A stretch of 64,000 nt of DNA from assembly GCF_020700235.1 (NCBI RefSeq), contig NZ_CP085301.1, forward strand, positions 3,224,001-3,288,000. Direction: 5' to 3'. Source of the stretch: Haladaptatus pallidirubidus. GTDB lineage: Archaea; Halobacteriota; Halobacteria; Halobacteriales; Haladaptataceae. The position numbers and the translations under genes are program-made. The notes under the pieces were generated by a model. It was not told the origin of the DNA. It saw nothing but the letters and a program-made list of their open reading frames with translations, and searched no databases. The stretch's first letter is position 1, and every line of letters starts with the position of its first letter. Positions 36,413 through 44,646 of this stretch are shown piece by piece.

Positions 36413-38148
36413 GTCGAAACGCCGAAATCGCCGATTTGTTCGAGGAGTACGCGGACTTGCTCGACGCTCAGGACGTTCAATACAAACCACAGTCGTATCG
36501 CCGCGCCGCCGACAACATTCGAGACCATCCGGAAGCCATCGAGGAGTTGGCCGAGGACGGCCCGGACGCCGTCGGAGAAATTCCGCAAGTCGGCGACTCC
36601 ATCGCCGGGAAAGTCATCGAGTATTTCGAAACGGGCAAAATCGAGGAACTGGAAGAGGAACGCGCGAAACTTCCGGTTCGGATGGCCGAACTGACGCGCG
36701 TGGAGGGCGTCGGCCCGAAAACGGTCGGCACGCTGTACGAAGAACTCGGGGTGCGAACGTTGGACGATTTGGAGGAAGCCGCCCGCGCCGGAGAAATTCG
36801 GGAAATCAAGGGATTCGGCCCGAAGACGGAGGAAAACATCACCGACGGCATCGAGTTCGCCCGCACGGTACGAGGCCGGGAACTGCTTGGAAATGCGCGA
36901 CCGGTCGGCGAACAGGTGCTCACGTTCGTCTCCGACGTGCCGAGCGTCGGTCGCTGCGAACTCGGCGGCTCCATCCGTCGTTGGTGTGAAACCATCGGCG
37001 ACGTGGACGTGTTGGCCGAAAGCGAGGACAAGCAGGCCGTCGTGGACGCCTTCGCCGATTGGGAGCGGGCGACGGAAGTCATCGAGGCGGGAACCGATAA
37101 AGCCGCGATTCGCGTCTCGGACATGCGAATTGACCTCCGGGTCGTGGTTCCCGAGGAATTCGGCAGCGCGCTTCAGTACTTTACCGGAAGCAAGAACCAC
37201 AACATCACCCTGCGAAATCACGCCATCGAACGCGATTTGAAGGTAAACGAGTACGGCGTGTTCGACGTCTCCGACGTGGACGACCCCGACGCGGGCCAGC
37301 GCGTCGGCGAGAAAGTCGCGGGGGAAACTGAAGAGAGCATGTACGAAGCCCTCGGGCTCCCGCTGATTGCGCCCGAAATGCGCGAGGACAACGGCGAAAT
37401 CGACGTCGCGCTCGCCGGGGAACTTCCCGTCCTCATCGAAGAAGGCGAGATTCGCGGAGACCTTCACCTGCACACGGAGTGGTCGGACGGAAACAACACA
37501 ATCGAAGGGATGGTCGAAGGTGCCGTTGAGTTCGGCCACGATTACATCTCTATCTCCGACCACGCCACCGGGCCGGGAATGGTCGGCGGCGTCGGACTGG
37601 ACGACGACGAACTCCGCGAGCAGATGGACGAAATCCGGAACGTCGCGGAGGACGCACCAATCGACGTGTTCGCTGGAGTGGAGGCGAACATCGAAGGAGA
37701 CGGTGGAGTCAGCGTTGCAGACGACGTACTGGCCGAATTGGACGTCGTCGTGGCCTCCCCACACAGCGGTCTCGACGGCGATGCAACCGACCGCTTGATT
37801 CGGGCCATCGAACATCCGAGCGTCGATATTTTGGGCCACCCCAGCGGGCGACTCATCAACCAGCGACCCGGCCTCGATTTCGACGTGCGCGAGGTGGCAA
37901 GAGCTGCGATTGACAACGACGTCGCGCTCGAAATCAACAGCAGTCCGAGTCGGCTCGATTTGTGGAGCGGCGCGGTACAGGTCGCAGTCGAGGAGGGTGC
38001 GACCATCGTCATCGACACGGACGCACACAGTCCCGGTGAGTATCGCAATGTTCGGTACGGCGTCCACACCGCCCGGCGTGGATGGGCTGAACCGAGAGAT
38101 GTGTTGAACACGTGGGATGCGGAAGAAGTCCGCGACTTTTGTCACTGA
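36409..38148 (+). CDS. polX: Family X DNA polymerase with PHP 3'-5' exonuclease (PolX)
   Basis: A 579-residue two-domain repair polymerase. The N-terminal polymerase part starts with the 8-kDa domain (QSYRRAADNIRDHPEAIEE), then two HhH motifs (VEGVGPKTVGTLYE and IKGFGPKTEENI), GSIRR, the catalytic IGDVDVLAE (two Asp) and MRIDLRVVV (third Asp). The C-terminal PHP domain starts DLHLHTEWSDG and has SISDHATGPGM, GVEANI, ASPHSG and IDTDAHSPGEYR. It fills short gaps in base excision and end joining. Its start overlaps the DUF5788-like gene, and its stop overlaps the Mut7-C gene (TGATG). Confidence 0.95.
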   Translation: MSRNAEIADLFEEYADLLDAQDVQYKPQSYRRAADNIRDHPEAIEELAEDGPDAVGEIPQVGDSIAGKVIEYFETGKIEELEEERAKLPVRMAELTRVEGVGPKTVGTLYEELGVRTLDDLEEAARAGEIREIKGFGPKTEENITDGIEFARTVRGRELLGNARPVGEQVLTFVSDVPSVGRCELGGSIRRWCETIGDVDVLAESEDKQAVVDAFADWERATEVIEAGTDKAAIRVSDMRIDLRVVVPEEFGSALQYFTGSKNHNITLRNHAIERDLKVNEYGVFDVSDVDDPDAGQRVGEKVAGETEESMYEALGLPLIAPEMREDNGEIDVALAGELPVLIEEGEIRGDLHLHTEWSDGNNTIEGMVEGAVEFGHDYISISDHATGPGMVGGVGLDDDELREQMDEIRNVAEDAPIDVFAGVEANIEGDGGVSVADDVLAELDVVVASPHSGLDGDATDRLIRAIEHPSVDILGHPSGRLINQRPGLDFDVREVARAAIDNDVALEINSSPSRLDLWSGAVQVAVEEGATIVIDTDAHSPGEYRNVRYGVHTARRGWAEPRDVLNTWDAEEVRDFCH

Positions 38149-38621
38149 TGAACGCAGATCGGTCGCCCTCTTCGCACTCGACGCGCCCGACGCTCTTTCT
38201 CGACGTGATGCTCGGGAAGCTCACGACCTACCTCCGGATGTGCGGCTACGACGCTGCCTCCGCGCGAGATAGGGGAATCGAGGACGACGACGAGATTCTG
38301 AAGCAAAGTCAGGAGGAGGATAGAACGCTCATCACGCGAGACGAACAGCTTTCGGAGCGTGCGGAAAACGGGGTTTTGCTCACCTCGCTCGACCCGACCG
38401 ACCAACTGCGGGAATTGGACGCTCGCGGATTCGACCTGTCGCTTTCCGACCCCGCTCGGTGTTCTTCGTGTAACGGAACGTTGGTTCCGGAGAGGGGTAA
38501 ATCGCCCGACCACGCACCCGACGGAAAACGTATTTGGCGGTGCGAGGACTGCGGAAAACGGTTTTGGAAGGGAAGCCACTGGGAATCGGTTGAACGAACG
38601 CTTTCCGACTTGAAGCGGTAG
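38148..38621 (+). CDS. Mut7-C RNase domain protein with zinc ribbon
   Basis: The 157-residue product has TLFLDVMLGKLTTYLRMCGYDA as the PIN-like Mut7-C start with acidic residue, DDDEILKQSQEEDRTLITRDEQL as the next conserved block, and a C-terminal zinc ribbon CSSCNGTL...WRCEDCGKRFWKGSHW. The family is named after C. elegans Mut-7, an exoribonuclease needed for RNA silencing, and small archaeal versions are predicted RNases. ATG 38148 overlaps the PolX stop, so the three genes 35975-38621 form one overlapping unit. Confidence 0.87.
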   Translation: MNADRSPSSHSTRPTLFLDVMLGKLTTYLRMCGYDAASARDRGIEDDDEILKQSQEEDRTLITRDEQLSERAENGVLLTSLDPTDQLRELDARGFDLSLSDPARCSSCNGTLVPERGKSPDHAPDGKRIWRCEDCGKRFWKGSHWESVERTLSDLKR

Positions 38622-38691
38622 GTTGATCTGCGGTGTGGTTTCGTACCGGTTTATGTGGCAGGATGAGACGGTTTAAATAGAAGATCCGGTT

Positions 38692-38895
38692 TCACTCTTG
38701 ACTCGGTGAAGCCATAAACTGCTTGATTATCCGTCCTTCGGCACGATGCAGAACCCGGCTTAGACTGCCTTTCGTAACATCGAGAGACGTTGCTAGTTCG
38801 GTGAGCGAACACTCGCGTGGTGTGTCGTAGTAGCCATGCTTGATAGCCTCTGTGACTACCTATTGCTGGCGATTAGTAAGGAGGTGTGTCGGGTC
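38692..38895 (-). pseudogene. Remnant of a bacterio-opsin activator-type HTH regulator
   Basis: Read on the minus strand from about 38895, the codons give DPTHLLTNRQQ, a TAG stop (38860-38862), then VVTEAIKHGYYDTPREC, SLTELATSLDVTKGSLSRVL and HRAEGRIIKQF, ending at TGA 38692-38694. This is the complete C-terminal HTH_10 domain of Bat-type haloarchaeal regulators, which normally sits at the end of a protein of 200 residues or more. The sensor part is absent and a stop interrupts the first helix. It is a broken gene fragment. Confidence 0.75.
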
Positions 38896-38904
38896 AGAGG
38901 ACGG

Positions 38905-39292
38905 TGCGCGACTTGCGATTTTTCTCCTCGTTATCGGCGGTGGAAGTCTCGCCGGTGGTGTCGAGCAAATAAATCGGGTGATGTCGCTGTCGGATGAAGA
39001 ACGCGAAACGGCATTCCAGTCGGTTTGGAACGCTTGTAAACGAAATTGGGTTGAGGTAGTGCTAACCATCGTCGTGTACGCCGTCTTCGTTTTTCTTGCC
39101 AATGCAGGAATCGCACTGATTGCCGAGGATCAAAGCGTACAGATGGCTGTGAGAAATCTCGGCATACAAACGGATACCGAATCGTTGCGAACCGTTATCG
39201 CGTTTTTTCTCAAGAATAGTTCCGTTATCCCGTTCACTATCGTATGGATGTATCACGGTTTATATCAGTACTTAGCGACTGCGAACAACTGA
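38905..39292 (+). pseudogene. 5'-truncated membrane protein gene
   Basis: The frame runs from a hydrophobic start (LAIFLLVIGGGSLAGG) through SLSDEERETAFQSVW, a strong span (VEVVLTIVVYAVFVFLANAG) and a last span (VIPFTIVWMYHGLYQYL). No proper start is present: the only codons upstream are antisense to the HTH remnant, and the first in-frame ATG (38981) would remove a span. The gene appears to have lost its 5' end at the same junction as the HTH gene. If a TTG at 38840 is used, the product would be 150 residues. Confidence 0.55.
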
Positions 39293-39312
39293 TATTCTGC
39301 ACACACGACGAC

Positions 39313-40155
39313 TCAGCGGTTCGACTGCCACCGCTCGCAGGCGTCCATATCGGCCATTCGCCGGTCGTGGAGGCCGCAGTACGGCGTCATTCCGCTGTCG
39401 GTGTGGACGTAATCGAAGTGGGTGCAGTTACCGCAGTAGGCGTCGGTCGGATTCGCTGCGGTTGCTGTGTTCGGGGCCGTTACCGTTGTCGTTGTGCTTT
39501 TCGTCGCGCCGTTCGTCCCCTGCCCAGAATCCATCGGTGACGAGATGTCGTCGGCCGTCGCGCCGCCGTCGCTCACAGCGTCGATATTCTCCTCCGACGG
39601 GTCGCCGAAGATGCCGACGCTTCCGAATCCGCGTTGACGCTCGACTTCCACGATTTTCGTCTCACCCGTGCGCGTCACTTCCATCGTCACGGTTCCGCCG
39701 GGGTCGTTGCGCGTCTTGAAGTTCACGACGGCGACGAACAGGCAGCAGAACGTCGCGATGAGGCCGACGAAGTACACCGCGACGACGGGGAGGGTGAGGT
39801 TTTGTCCGAATCCCCGCCAGTGGGCGGGGTACGCGTACCAGAACATCGCAACACCGAGAATCGAGATACTCGACCCGATTGCGACGGCCGCGCGAACCTG
39901 TTTGCTCGTGGCCGGAAGAACTGTGAAGATGCCGACGAACACCGCAGGGATACCCAATCCAGCCGTGATTCCCGCGATTTTGTAGGACTCGTACTGCCCC
40001 ACTCCGGCCCCCGCGAACGTCGTTGTCGTCGCGGCGAGAATACCGACGATGACGAGCAGTGACCCGGCGAGGAAGAGACCGACGCCGAGGTAGAGGCGTC
40101 GCGGGCGCTTTTTGACCCCGTCGCGCCCTTGGTATGTTTCCCCGAGGCTTGTCAT
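39313..40155 (-). CDS. Membrane protein with C-terminal Cys cluster (DUF7139-like)
   Basis: A 280-residue protein with four spans (about 24-43, 59-81, 90-110 and 123-145). A cytosolic half follows (VTMEVTRTGETKIVEVE, then FGSVGIFGDPSEENIDAVSDG and a Ser/Thr/Ala-rich linker). The C-terminus has the metal-like cluster CGNCTHFDYVHTDSGMTPYCGLHDRRMADMDACERW. The arrangement is shared by haloarchaeal proteins I recall as DUF7139 (unverified). The cluster may bind zinc. Function unknown. Confidence 0.72.
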   Translation of the reverse strand: MTSLGETYQGRDGVKKRPRRLYLGVGLFLAGSLLVIVGILAATTTTFAGAGVGQYESYKIAGITAGLGIPAVFVGIFTVLPATSKQVRAAVAIGSSISILGVAMFWYAYPAHWRGFGQNLTLPVVAVYFVGLIATFCCLFVAVVNFKTRNDPGGTVTMEVTRTGETKIVEVERQRGFGSVGIFGDPSEENIDAVSDGGATADDISSPMDSGQGTNGATKSTTTTVTAPNTATAANPTDAYCGNCTHFDYVHTDSGMTPYCGLHDRRMADMDACERWQSNR

Positions 40156-40441
40156 GTGTCCGTCATTGAACCCCTGCTACAAAACTACTGCGTCAGACGT
40201 TTGTCGGCTTTTGTATCATTTCGGGAAAAAAAGATGAAAAACAGGGTCAGTAGAGGGGGTCGAAATAAATCAAATTTTCGAACTGTTTTGAACAAACCGC
40301 GACAACGACCGGGAATCGGCAGGCCGACCAACTACCGAAGTTTCGTCATTGATACAATTGCCAGAACTCAGCAATCGACACAACCGCAGGAGTATCGAAT
40401 ATTCACAACCGCTAAGGGCCAACATACCTTCCGCGAGCGAA
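40156..40441. other. Intergenic region without recognised gene
   Basis: The bases upstream of the hairpin element contain an A-rich run (gggaaaaaaagatgaaaaac, about 40222-40241) and no convincing reading frame or RNA gene. Confidence 0.35.
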
Positions 40442-40497
40442 GCGAACGAATGGCTCGTCAGAGCGTGCCTCTGACGGTGCTTTTGGTCGAGCTTTTA
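40442..40497 (+). repeat. Dispersed hairpin element, copy B
   Basis: This matches copy A (19053-19108) at about three bases in four. In this copy the arms cgtcagag and ctctgacg pair over 8 bp around cgtgc. It is followed 10 bases later by an independent 14-bp hairpin. Both copies lie in intergenic DNA. Confidence 0.5.
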
Positions 40498-40507
40498 CAG
40501 TGAGCCA

Positions 40508-40540
40508 GGCAGGGCCAGCGCGAATTGCGCTGGCCCTGCC
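40508..40540. terminator. 14-bp perfect stem-loop
   Basis: ggcagggccagcgc is repeated as its exact complement after the loop gaatt. It has no T-run on either side, so the terminator role is uncertain. It may instead be part of the preceding hairpin element or a structured leader, lying 61 bases upstream of the DUF5789-like gene. Confidence 0.45.
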
Positions 40541-40601
40541 CCCCACCGTCGTAAAAGGTCGTGTCGAAAAGCATAATCCCCGTGCTGTCAAACGCCTCGG
40601 T

Positions 40602-40892
40602 ATGGCTGACGACAACGAGGACGAGAGTCCCGCCGTCGAACTCGGAGACCGCGAACCCGTCGAAGGAATCCCGGTCGCGCGTATCTCCTCCCGATTGCAC
40701 TGGCCCATTCAGAAAAGCGAAGTCGTCCGAAAGGAAGGCGACGAGACGATTCGAACGCCGGACGGCCCGCGGACGCTCACCGACGTGCTGGAGGACGTTG
40801 ACGAGACGTACTTCCAGACCGAACACGAGTTCACGGCGAACGTCCGAGACGCCATCGGCACCGGCCCGATTCCGACTGCGGACGGTTCGTGA
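40602..40892 (+). CDS. Small haloarchaeal protein (DUF5789-like)
   Basis: A 96-residue acidic protein. The conserved core is ELGDREPVEGIPVARISSRL, WPIQKSEVVRKEGDETIRTP, LTDVLEDVDETYFQTEHEF and GTGPIPTADGS. The same layout occurs in many haloarchaea as a small protein of unknown function (DUF5789, unverified). The core looks like a compact alpha/beta domain without catalytic residues. Its stop overlaps the start of the next gene (GTGA at 40889-40892), so the two are coupled. Confidence 0.78.
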   Translation: MADDNEDESPAVELGDREPVEGIPVARISSRLHWPIQKSEVVRKEGDETIRTPDGPRTLTDVLEDVDETYFQTEHEFTANVRDAIGTGPIPTADGS

Positions 40893-41575
40893 GCATCGTT
40901 CGGGCGGCAGAAGAGCGAACGCTCGGACTGACGTGGGTACAGCTATCGCTCCTCGTCGGAGCACTGCTCACCGTCGCGTGGTCGTGGTGGGAGATTCCGA
41001 GCGATAGCCTGAACGCCCGACTCGTCCGCGACGTGACGCTGTTCATCGTCATCCCCGGCGTACTCGCAGTAACTCACGGGCGACGCCTCGGCTATCGAAT
41101 CGACCGCCGGGCGATTCGAAACAGCGTGATTCTCGCGGCGTTCGTGATTCCGTTTTACGTCGTCGGGTCGTCGCTTCCGTCGATTCGAGCCTACTATCCG
41201 ATGTGGGGTGCGACGCCCGCCTTCGGGAGTTTCGTTCCCCACGCGGTAAAACAGTTCATCGTCGTTCTCGCCGCCGAAACGTACTACCGGGGGCTGCTCT
41301 GCGTCGGCGTTCGAAAGATCGGATTCAAGAGCGTGTTCATCAGCCCGATCGTCTACGCGTTTCACCACCTCGGCAAACCGCCGATAGAACTCATCCTTTC
41401 GGGACCGACCGACGTGCTGTTCGGCGCGGCGGATTACGACTGTAATTCGCTCCTTCCATCGGTCGTGGCGCACGGACTCGGGCTGATTCTGCTCGACTGG
41501 TTGGTGTTGCACGATCCGCTGATTCGACCGGAAACGGTGCTCAACTGGTTGTCGTGGCTTCCGATTCCGCTCTAA
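40889..41575 (+). CDS. CPBP-family intramembrane metalloprotease
   Basis: A 228-residue membrane protein with a GTG start overlapping the upstream stop. About seven spans are seen. The CPBP (Abi) motifs are partly visible: VVLAAETYYRGLLCVGV carries the E-x-x-x-R motif, VYAFHHLGKPPIE the first histidine, and VAHGLGLILLDWLV the second. Family members process prenylated or other membrane proteins, and some are bacteriocin self-immunity factors. The first motif normally has two Glu residues; only one is clear here, so activity needs testing. Confidence 0.75.
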   Translation: MSIVRAAEERTLGLTWVQLSLLVGALLTVAWSWWEIPSDSLNARLVRDVTLFIVIPGVLAVTHGRRLGYRIDRRAIRNSVILAAFVIPFYVVGSSLPSIRAYYPMWGATPAFGSFVPHAVKQFIVVLAAETYYRGLLCVGVRKIGFKSVFISPIVYAFHHLGKPPIELILSGPTDVLFGAADYDCNSLLPSVVAHGLGLILLDWLVLHDPLIRPETVLNWLSWLPIPL

Positions 41576-41648
41576 AAGAGCGAAATACGAACCCACTGCT
41601 CCCACCCGGAAGTTTAAATCGGATGCCGGAACCACTGAATGACGAGTA

Positions 41649-42623
41649 ATGGTACATCTGGCCGAGCGGGTCGAAAACGAAGTCCCTCCGATGGCCGCGC
41701 TCGCCGTCGCAATCGTCGCCGTAAGTACGAGTGCGATTCTCATCGAACTCAGCAGTGCGGCCAGTATCATCAAGGCGTTGTATCGAGTGCTGTTCACGAC
41801 GCTCCTGCTCGCTCCGCTCGCGGTCACGCGCTATCGGGACGACCTCAAAGCGTTCTCGGTTCGGGACTTTTGCATCGCTATCGTCACCGGTGGCGCGCTC
41901 GCGGCCCATTTCGTGACGTGGTTCGAGAGTTTAGAGTGGACGACCATCGCGGCGTCGGTAACGCTCGTGCAGTCACAACCGCTGTTCGTCGCCTTCGGCG
42001 CGTGGGCGCTGCTGGACGAGCGCGTCACCCGGCGGACGGTCGTCGGAATCGGTATCGCGCTGGTGGGAATGGTCGGGATGTCCGTCGCGGATGTGCTTTC
42101 GGGTGCCGCGGTCGGCGGGGAAAATCCACTGTACGGCAACGCGCTGGCAGTCGTCGGCGCAATCGCCGCGGCGGGATACGTCCTGGCTGGGCGGTCGCTC
42201 CGCCAACGTATATCCCTCGTTCCATACGTAACGGTCGTTTACAGCGTCTGTACCGCCGTTCTGTTCGGCGTCGCGCTGGCGAGCGATGCGACGATTGCGC
42301 TTACCGCCTATCCGCCAGCGGAATGGCTTCTGTTTCTCGGGATGGCCATCGGGCCGGGTATCTTCGGCCACACGGTCATCAACTGGGCGTTGAAGTACGT
42401 CGAATCAAGCGTCGTCAGTGTCTCGCTCCTCGGCGAACCTCTCGGAAGTACCCTGCTCGCGCTTTTCGTTCTCGGACAGGTTCCGGGAAGCGCGACGGTT
42501 CTCGGCGGAATCGTCGTCCTCGGCGGAATTTACGTCACGGCGACTGCGACGGACGAGACCGGAGAGACGAACGAGCGAAAGGTAAAACGCGAAACCGCCG
42601 AATCAGTGGAAAAGCCGGACTGA
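41649..42623 (+). CDS. DMT-superfamily transporter (EamA type)
   Basis: A 324-residue carrier with ten membrane spans in two EamA repeats, the first at about 15-145 and the second at about 160-295. The C-terminal repeat has FGHTVINWALKYVESSVVSV and GEPLGSTLLALFVLGQVPG, a strong EamA signature. The tail is charged. EamA proteins export amino acids or metabolites. The substrate cannot be told. It has no regulator next to it, unlike the second EamA gene at 51456. Confidence 0.88.
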   Translation: MVHLAERVENEVPPMAALAVAIVAVSTSAILIELSSAASIIKALYRVLFTTLLLAPLAVTRYRDDLKAFSVRDFCIAIVTGGALAAHFVTWFESLEWTTIAASVTLVQSQPLFVAFGAWALLDERVTRRTVVGIGIALVGMVGMSVADVLSGAAVGGENPLYGNALAVVGAIAAAGYVLAGRSLRQRISLVPYVTVVYSVCTAVLFGVALASDATIALTAYPPAEWLLFLGMAIGPGIFGHTVINWALKYVESSVVSVSLLGEPLGSTLLALFVLGQVPGSATVLGGIVVLGGIYVTATATDETGETNERKVKRETAESVEKPD

Positions 42624-42638
42624 ACGCAGACGCCCGTA

Positions 42639-43367
42639 TCAGTACTCCGGTCGTTCTTCGTACTCTATCGGGTCACGTACGCCAATGTTCTGGAACGCCT
42701 GCAGCCGGAACGCACAGGCATCACAGGTGCCACAGGCGGGTTCCTCATCGCGGTAGCAACTCCACGTATATTCGTACGGAACGCCGATTTCGGTTCCTCG
42801 TTCCGCGATGCCGGTTTTGTTCCACTCGACGAACGGCGCGACGAGGTCGATGGTCGTGTCGTCTTTCGTTCCGACGTTCACCACTTGCTGAAACGACTCG
42901 AAGAACGCCGGGCGACAGTCCGGATATCCGGAAAAATCCTCGCTGTGCGCGCCGATGAAGACGGCGTCGCAATCGTTCGCTTCGGCACAGGAAACCGCCA
43001 TCGAGAGCAGATTGGCGTTGCGGAACGGGACGTAGGTGTCCGGTACCTCCTCGCTGTCCAAATCCGCGTCCTCGACGCTCATTTCGTCGTCGGTGAGACT
43101 CGACCCGCCAATGGTGGCGAGATGACTCGTTTCCACGTGGAGGAACTCGACGCCGAGTTCCTTCGCTTGCTTTTTCGCGCAGTCGAACTCCTTTCCCTCG
43201 GTTAGCTGGCCGTAGGACGTGTGCATGAAGTAGGGTTCGTATCCTCGTTCGCGCGCTTCGTAAGCCGCAGTCGCGCTATCCATTCCGCCGGAGGCCAGAA
43301 TCACGGCGCGTTTTGCAGTCGGTTCGGCGGTGCTGTTGTCGGCGTCGGTCTTCGTATGTTGTGTCAT
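42639..43367 (-). CDS. queC: 7-cyano-7-deazaguanine synthase (QueC)
   Basis: A 242-residue ATP-dependent enzyme that turns 7-carboxy-7-deazaguanine into preQ0, precursor of archaeosine in archaeal tRNA. The PP-loop is AVILASGGMDSATAAYEAR. Further signatures are MHTSYGQLTEGKEFD, YVPFRNANLLSMA and FIGAHSEDFSGYPDCRPAFFE, plus the zinc cluster CYRDEEPACGTCDACAFRLQAF with four Cys. ATG 43367 is the family start; the longer reading is out of keeping. It is the third gene of the queD-queE-queC operon, 19 bp after queE. Confidence 0.94.
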   Translation of the reverse strand: MTQHTKTDADNSTAEPTAKRAVILASGGMDSATAAYEARERGYEPYFMHTSYGQLTEGKEFDCAKKQAKELGVEFLHVETSHLATIGGSSLTDDEMSVEDADLDSEEVPDTYVPFRNANLLSMAVSCAEANDCDAVFIGAHSEDFSGYPDCRPAFFESFQQVVNVGTKDDTTIDLVAPFVEWNKTGIAERGTEIGVPYEYTWSCYRDEEPACGTCDACAFRLQAFQNIGVRDPIEYEERPEY

Positions 43368-43386
43368 GGTGGTTTCCAATCGGAAA

Positions 43387-44151
43387 TCAGGTTCCGGGGG
43401 CGTCGTTCCACAGGCCGACGTGCAGTCGCGGCGTGTACCGGTAGTCGTACTCCATCGCCAGTTCCGCAACTCGTTCGCGATTTTCGTCCAATCGCTCGCG
43501 GGTCGCACCCTCTGGCATCAGGAGGACGTCGCTATCGCGGACGGGAGCATCGGCGGCGTCGCGGATTTTCGAAACCAGTTCTTCGATTTCTATCAAATCC
43601 GATTCGTCCGTGACGACGAACTTCAGTTGCATCTCGTAGGCGTCCGCGAACGCCGCGAGCGTGTCGGTGTCGATTCGCCGCTCTTCGTGGCGCTCGGCCC
43701 ACTCGCCGTCGCCTTTCGGGTCGCGTTCCGCAGTCGGCGTCGAGGACGCAAGTTTCGGACTGATACTCGCCAAATCGACAGCCGTCTCGCTGAACAGCGT
43801 TCCGTTCGTTTCGACCGTCGTGTGATAGCCCGCGTCGGAGAGGCGGTCGAGCAGAAGACTCGTTTCGTCGTGAACCAACGGTTCGCCGCCCGTGACGACG
43901 ACGTGATTCGCGTCGTAGGATTCGACTTCCTCCATGATTTCGGCAATCGTCATCTGCGCGTGCGTCGGTTCCCACGACGTGTGATAGGAATCACAGAACC
44001 AACAACGTAGGTTGCACCCACTCGTTCGGATGAAAACGCTTGGTACGCCCGCCAGCTTTCCCTCGCCCTGAAGCGAGTAAAACAGTTCGTTGATGGGAAG
44101 CGAGTGGCCTTGGGTAGTCGTACCCGTTCCCGCATCGGCGTTCACCGGCAT
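43387..44151 (-). CDS. queE: 7-carboxy-7-deazaguanine synthase (QueE), radical SAM enzyme
   Basis: A 254-residue radical SAM enzyme. It starts with NELFYSLQGEGKLAGVPSVF and has the [4Fe-4S] motif CNLRCWFCDS (C-x3-C-x2-C), VVVTGGEPLVH with the SAM GGE, and VETNGTLF. Substrate-binding residues appear near SISPKLASS and LKFVVTDESD. It converts 6-carboxytetrahydropterin from QueD into 7-carboxy-7-deazaguanine. It sits 2 bp after queD and 19 bp before queC. Confidence 0.93.
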   Translation of the reverse strand: MPVNADAGTGTTTQGHSLPINELFYSLQGEGKLAGVPSVFIRTSGCNLRCWFCDSYHTSWEPTHAQMTIAEIMEEVESYDANHVVVTGGEPLVHDETSLLLDRLSDAGYHTTVETNGTLFSETAVDLASISPKLASSTPTAERDPKGDGEWAERHEERRIDTDTLAAFADAYEMQLKFVVTDESDLIEIEELVSKIRDAADAPVRDSDVLLMPEGATRERLDENRERVAELAMEYDYRYTPRLHVGLWNDAPGT

Positions 44152-44153
44152 GA

Positions 44154-44591
44154 TTACACCGGGCCGCCGCAGAGTTCCGCGGTTTCACCCACCACCACAC
44201 CGACATCGGTGACGGTGTCCGGGAGTTCCTCGCGGAGTCGGCGTTCGAGTTCCAAACTCATAACCTCGGCCGTCGGCGGGGAGTCGAATACGACGACGGC
44301 ATCCGAATCACCGCTCTCCTCGAAGGCGTCAATGAGCGGGTCGTCCGCTTCCAACAGGAATCGATGATCCCACTCCAATATTATCGACGTAATCGTTCCT
44401 TTATCCACGACCCACCCTTCTTCGGTGAGTTCGCCGGTGACGGTTACTTCGATTTCGTAGTTGTGACCGTGCGGTCGGCTACATTTTCCGTCGTGATGGA
44501 GCAATCGATGGCCGGTGCTGATTCGAATCGGACGGTCGCCTCCGATGTGGAGGGTTCGTTCTGGAGATGATTCCAGTACAGGCTCGGGCAT
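44154..44591 (-). CDS. queD: 6-carboxytetrahydropterin synthase (QueD)
   Basis: A 145-residue PTPS-fold enzyme. The zinc histidines are in STGHRLLHHDGKCSRPHGHNYEIEV (one near the start, two in HGHNY), with the catalytic cysteine in GKCSR. VDKGTITSIILEWDHRFLL supplies the strand with the catalytic Asp and His, and PPTAEVMSLELERRL is the ending helix. It makes 6-carboxytetrahydropterin from dihydroneopterin triphosphate, the first pathway-specific step of preQ0 synthesis. It is the first gene of the operon, with a TATA element 20-30 bases upstream. Confidence 0.93.
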   Translation of the reverse strand: MPEPVLESSPERTLHIGGDRPIRISTGHRLLHHDGKCSRPHGHNYEIEVTVTGELTEEGWVVDKGTITSIILEWDHRFLLEADDPLIDAFEESGDSDAVVVFDSPPTAEVMSLELERRLREELPDTVTDVGVVVGETAELCGGPV

Positions 44592-44610
44592 ATTCGGAGA
44601 TTATCAGGAG

Positions 44611-44620
44611 AATACTTAAG
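44611..44620 (-). promoter_or_regulatory. TATA-like element of the que operon
   Basis: On the minus strand, cttaagtatt lies about 20-30 bases before the queD ATG (44591), matching an archaeal promoter for a leaderless or short-leader operon message. Confidence 0.45.
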
Positions 44621-44646
44621 CTGTGTCACTCGAAGCTGGCGAGTGA

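Noticed and set aside
35917..38145. Long minus-strand frame of over 700 codons
   Set aside because: It is antisense to polX, which has all catalytic motifs.
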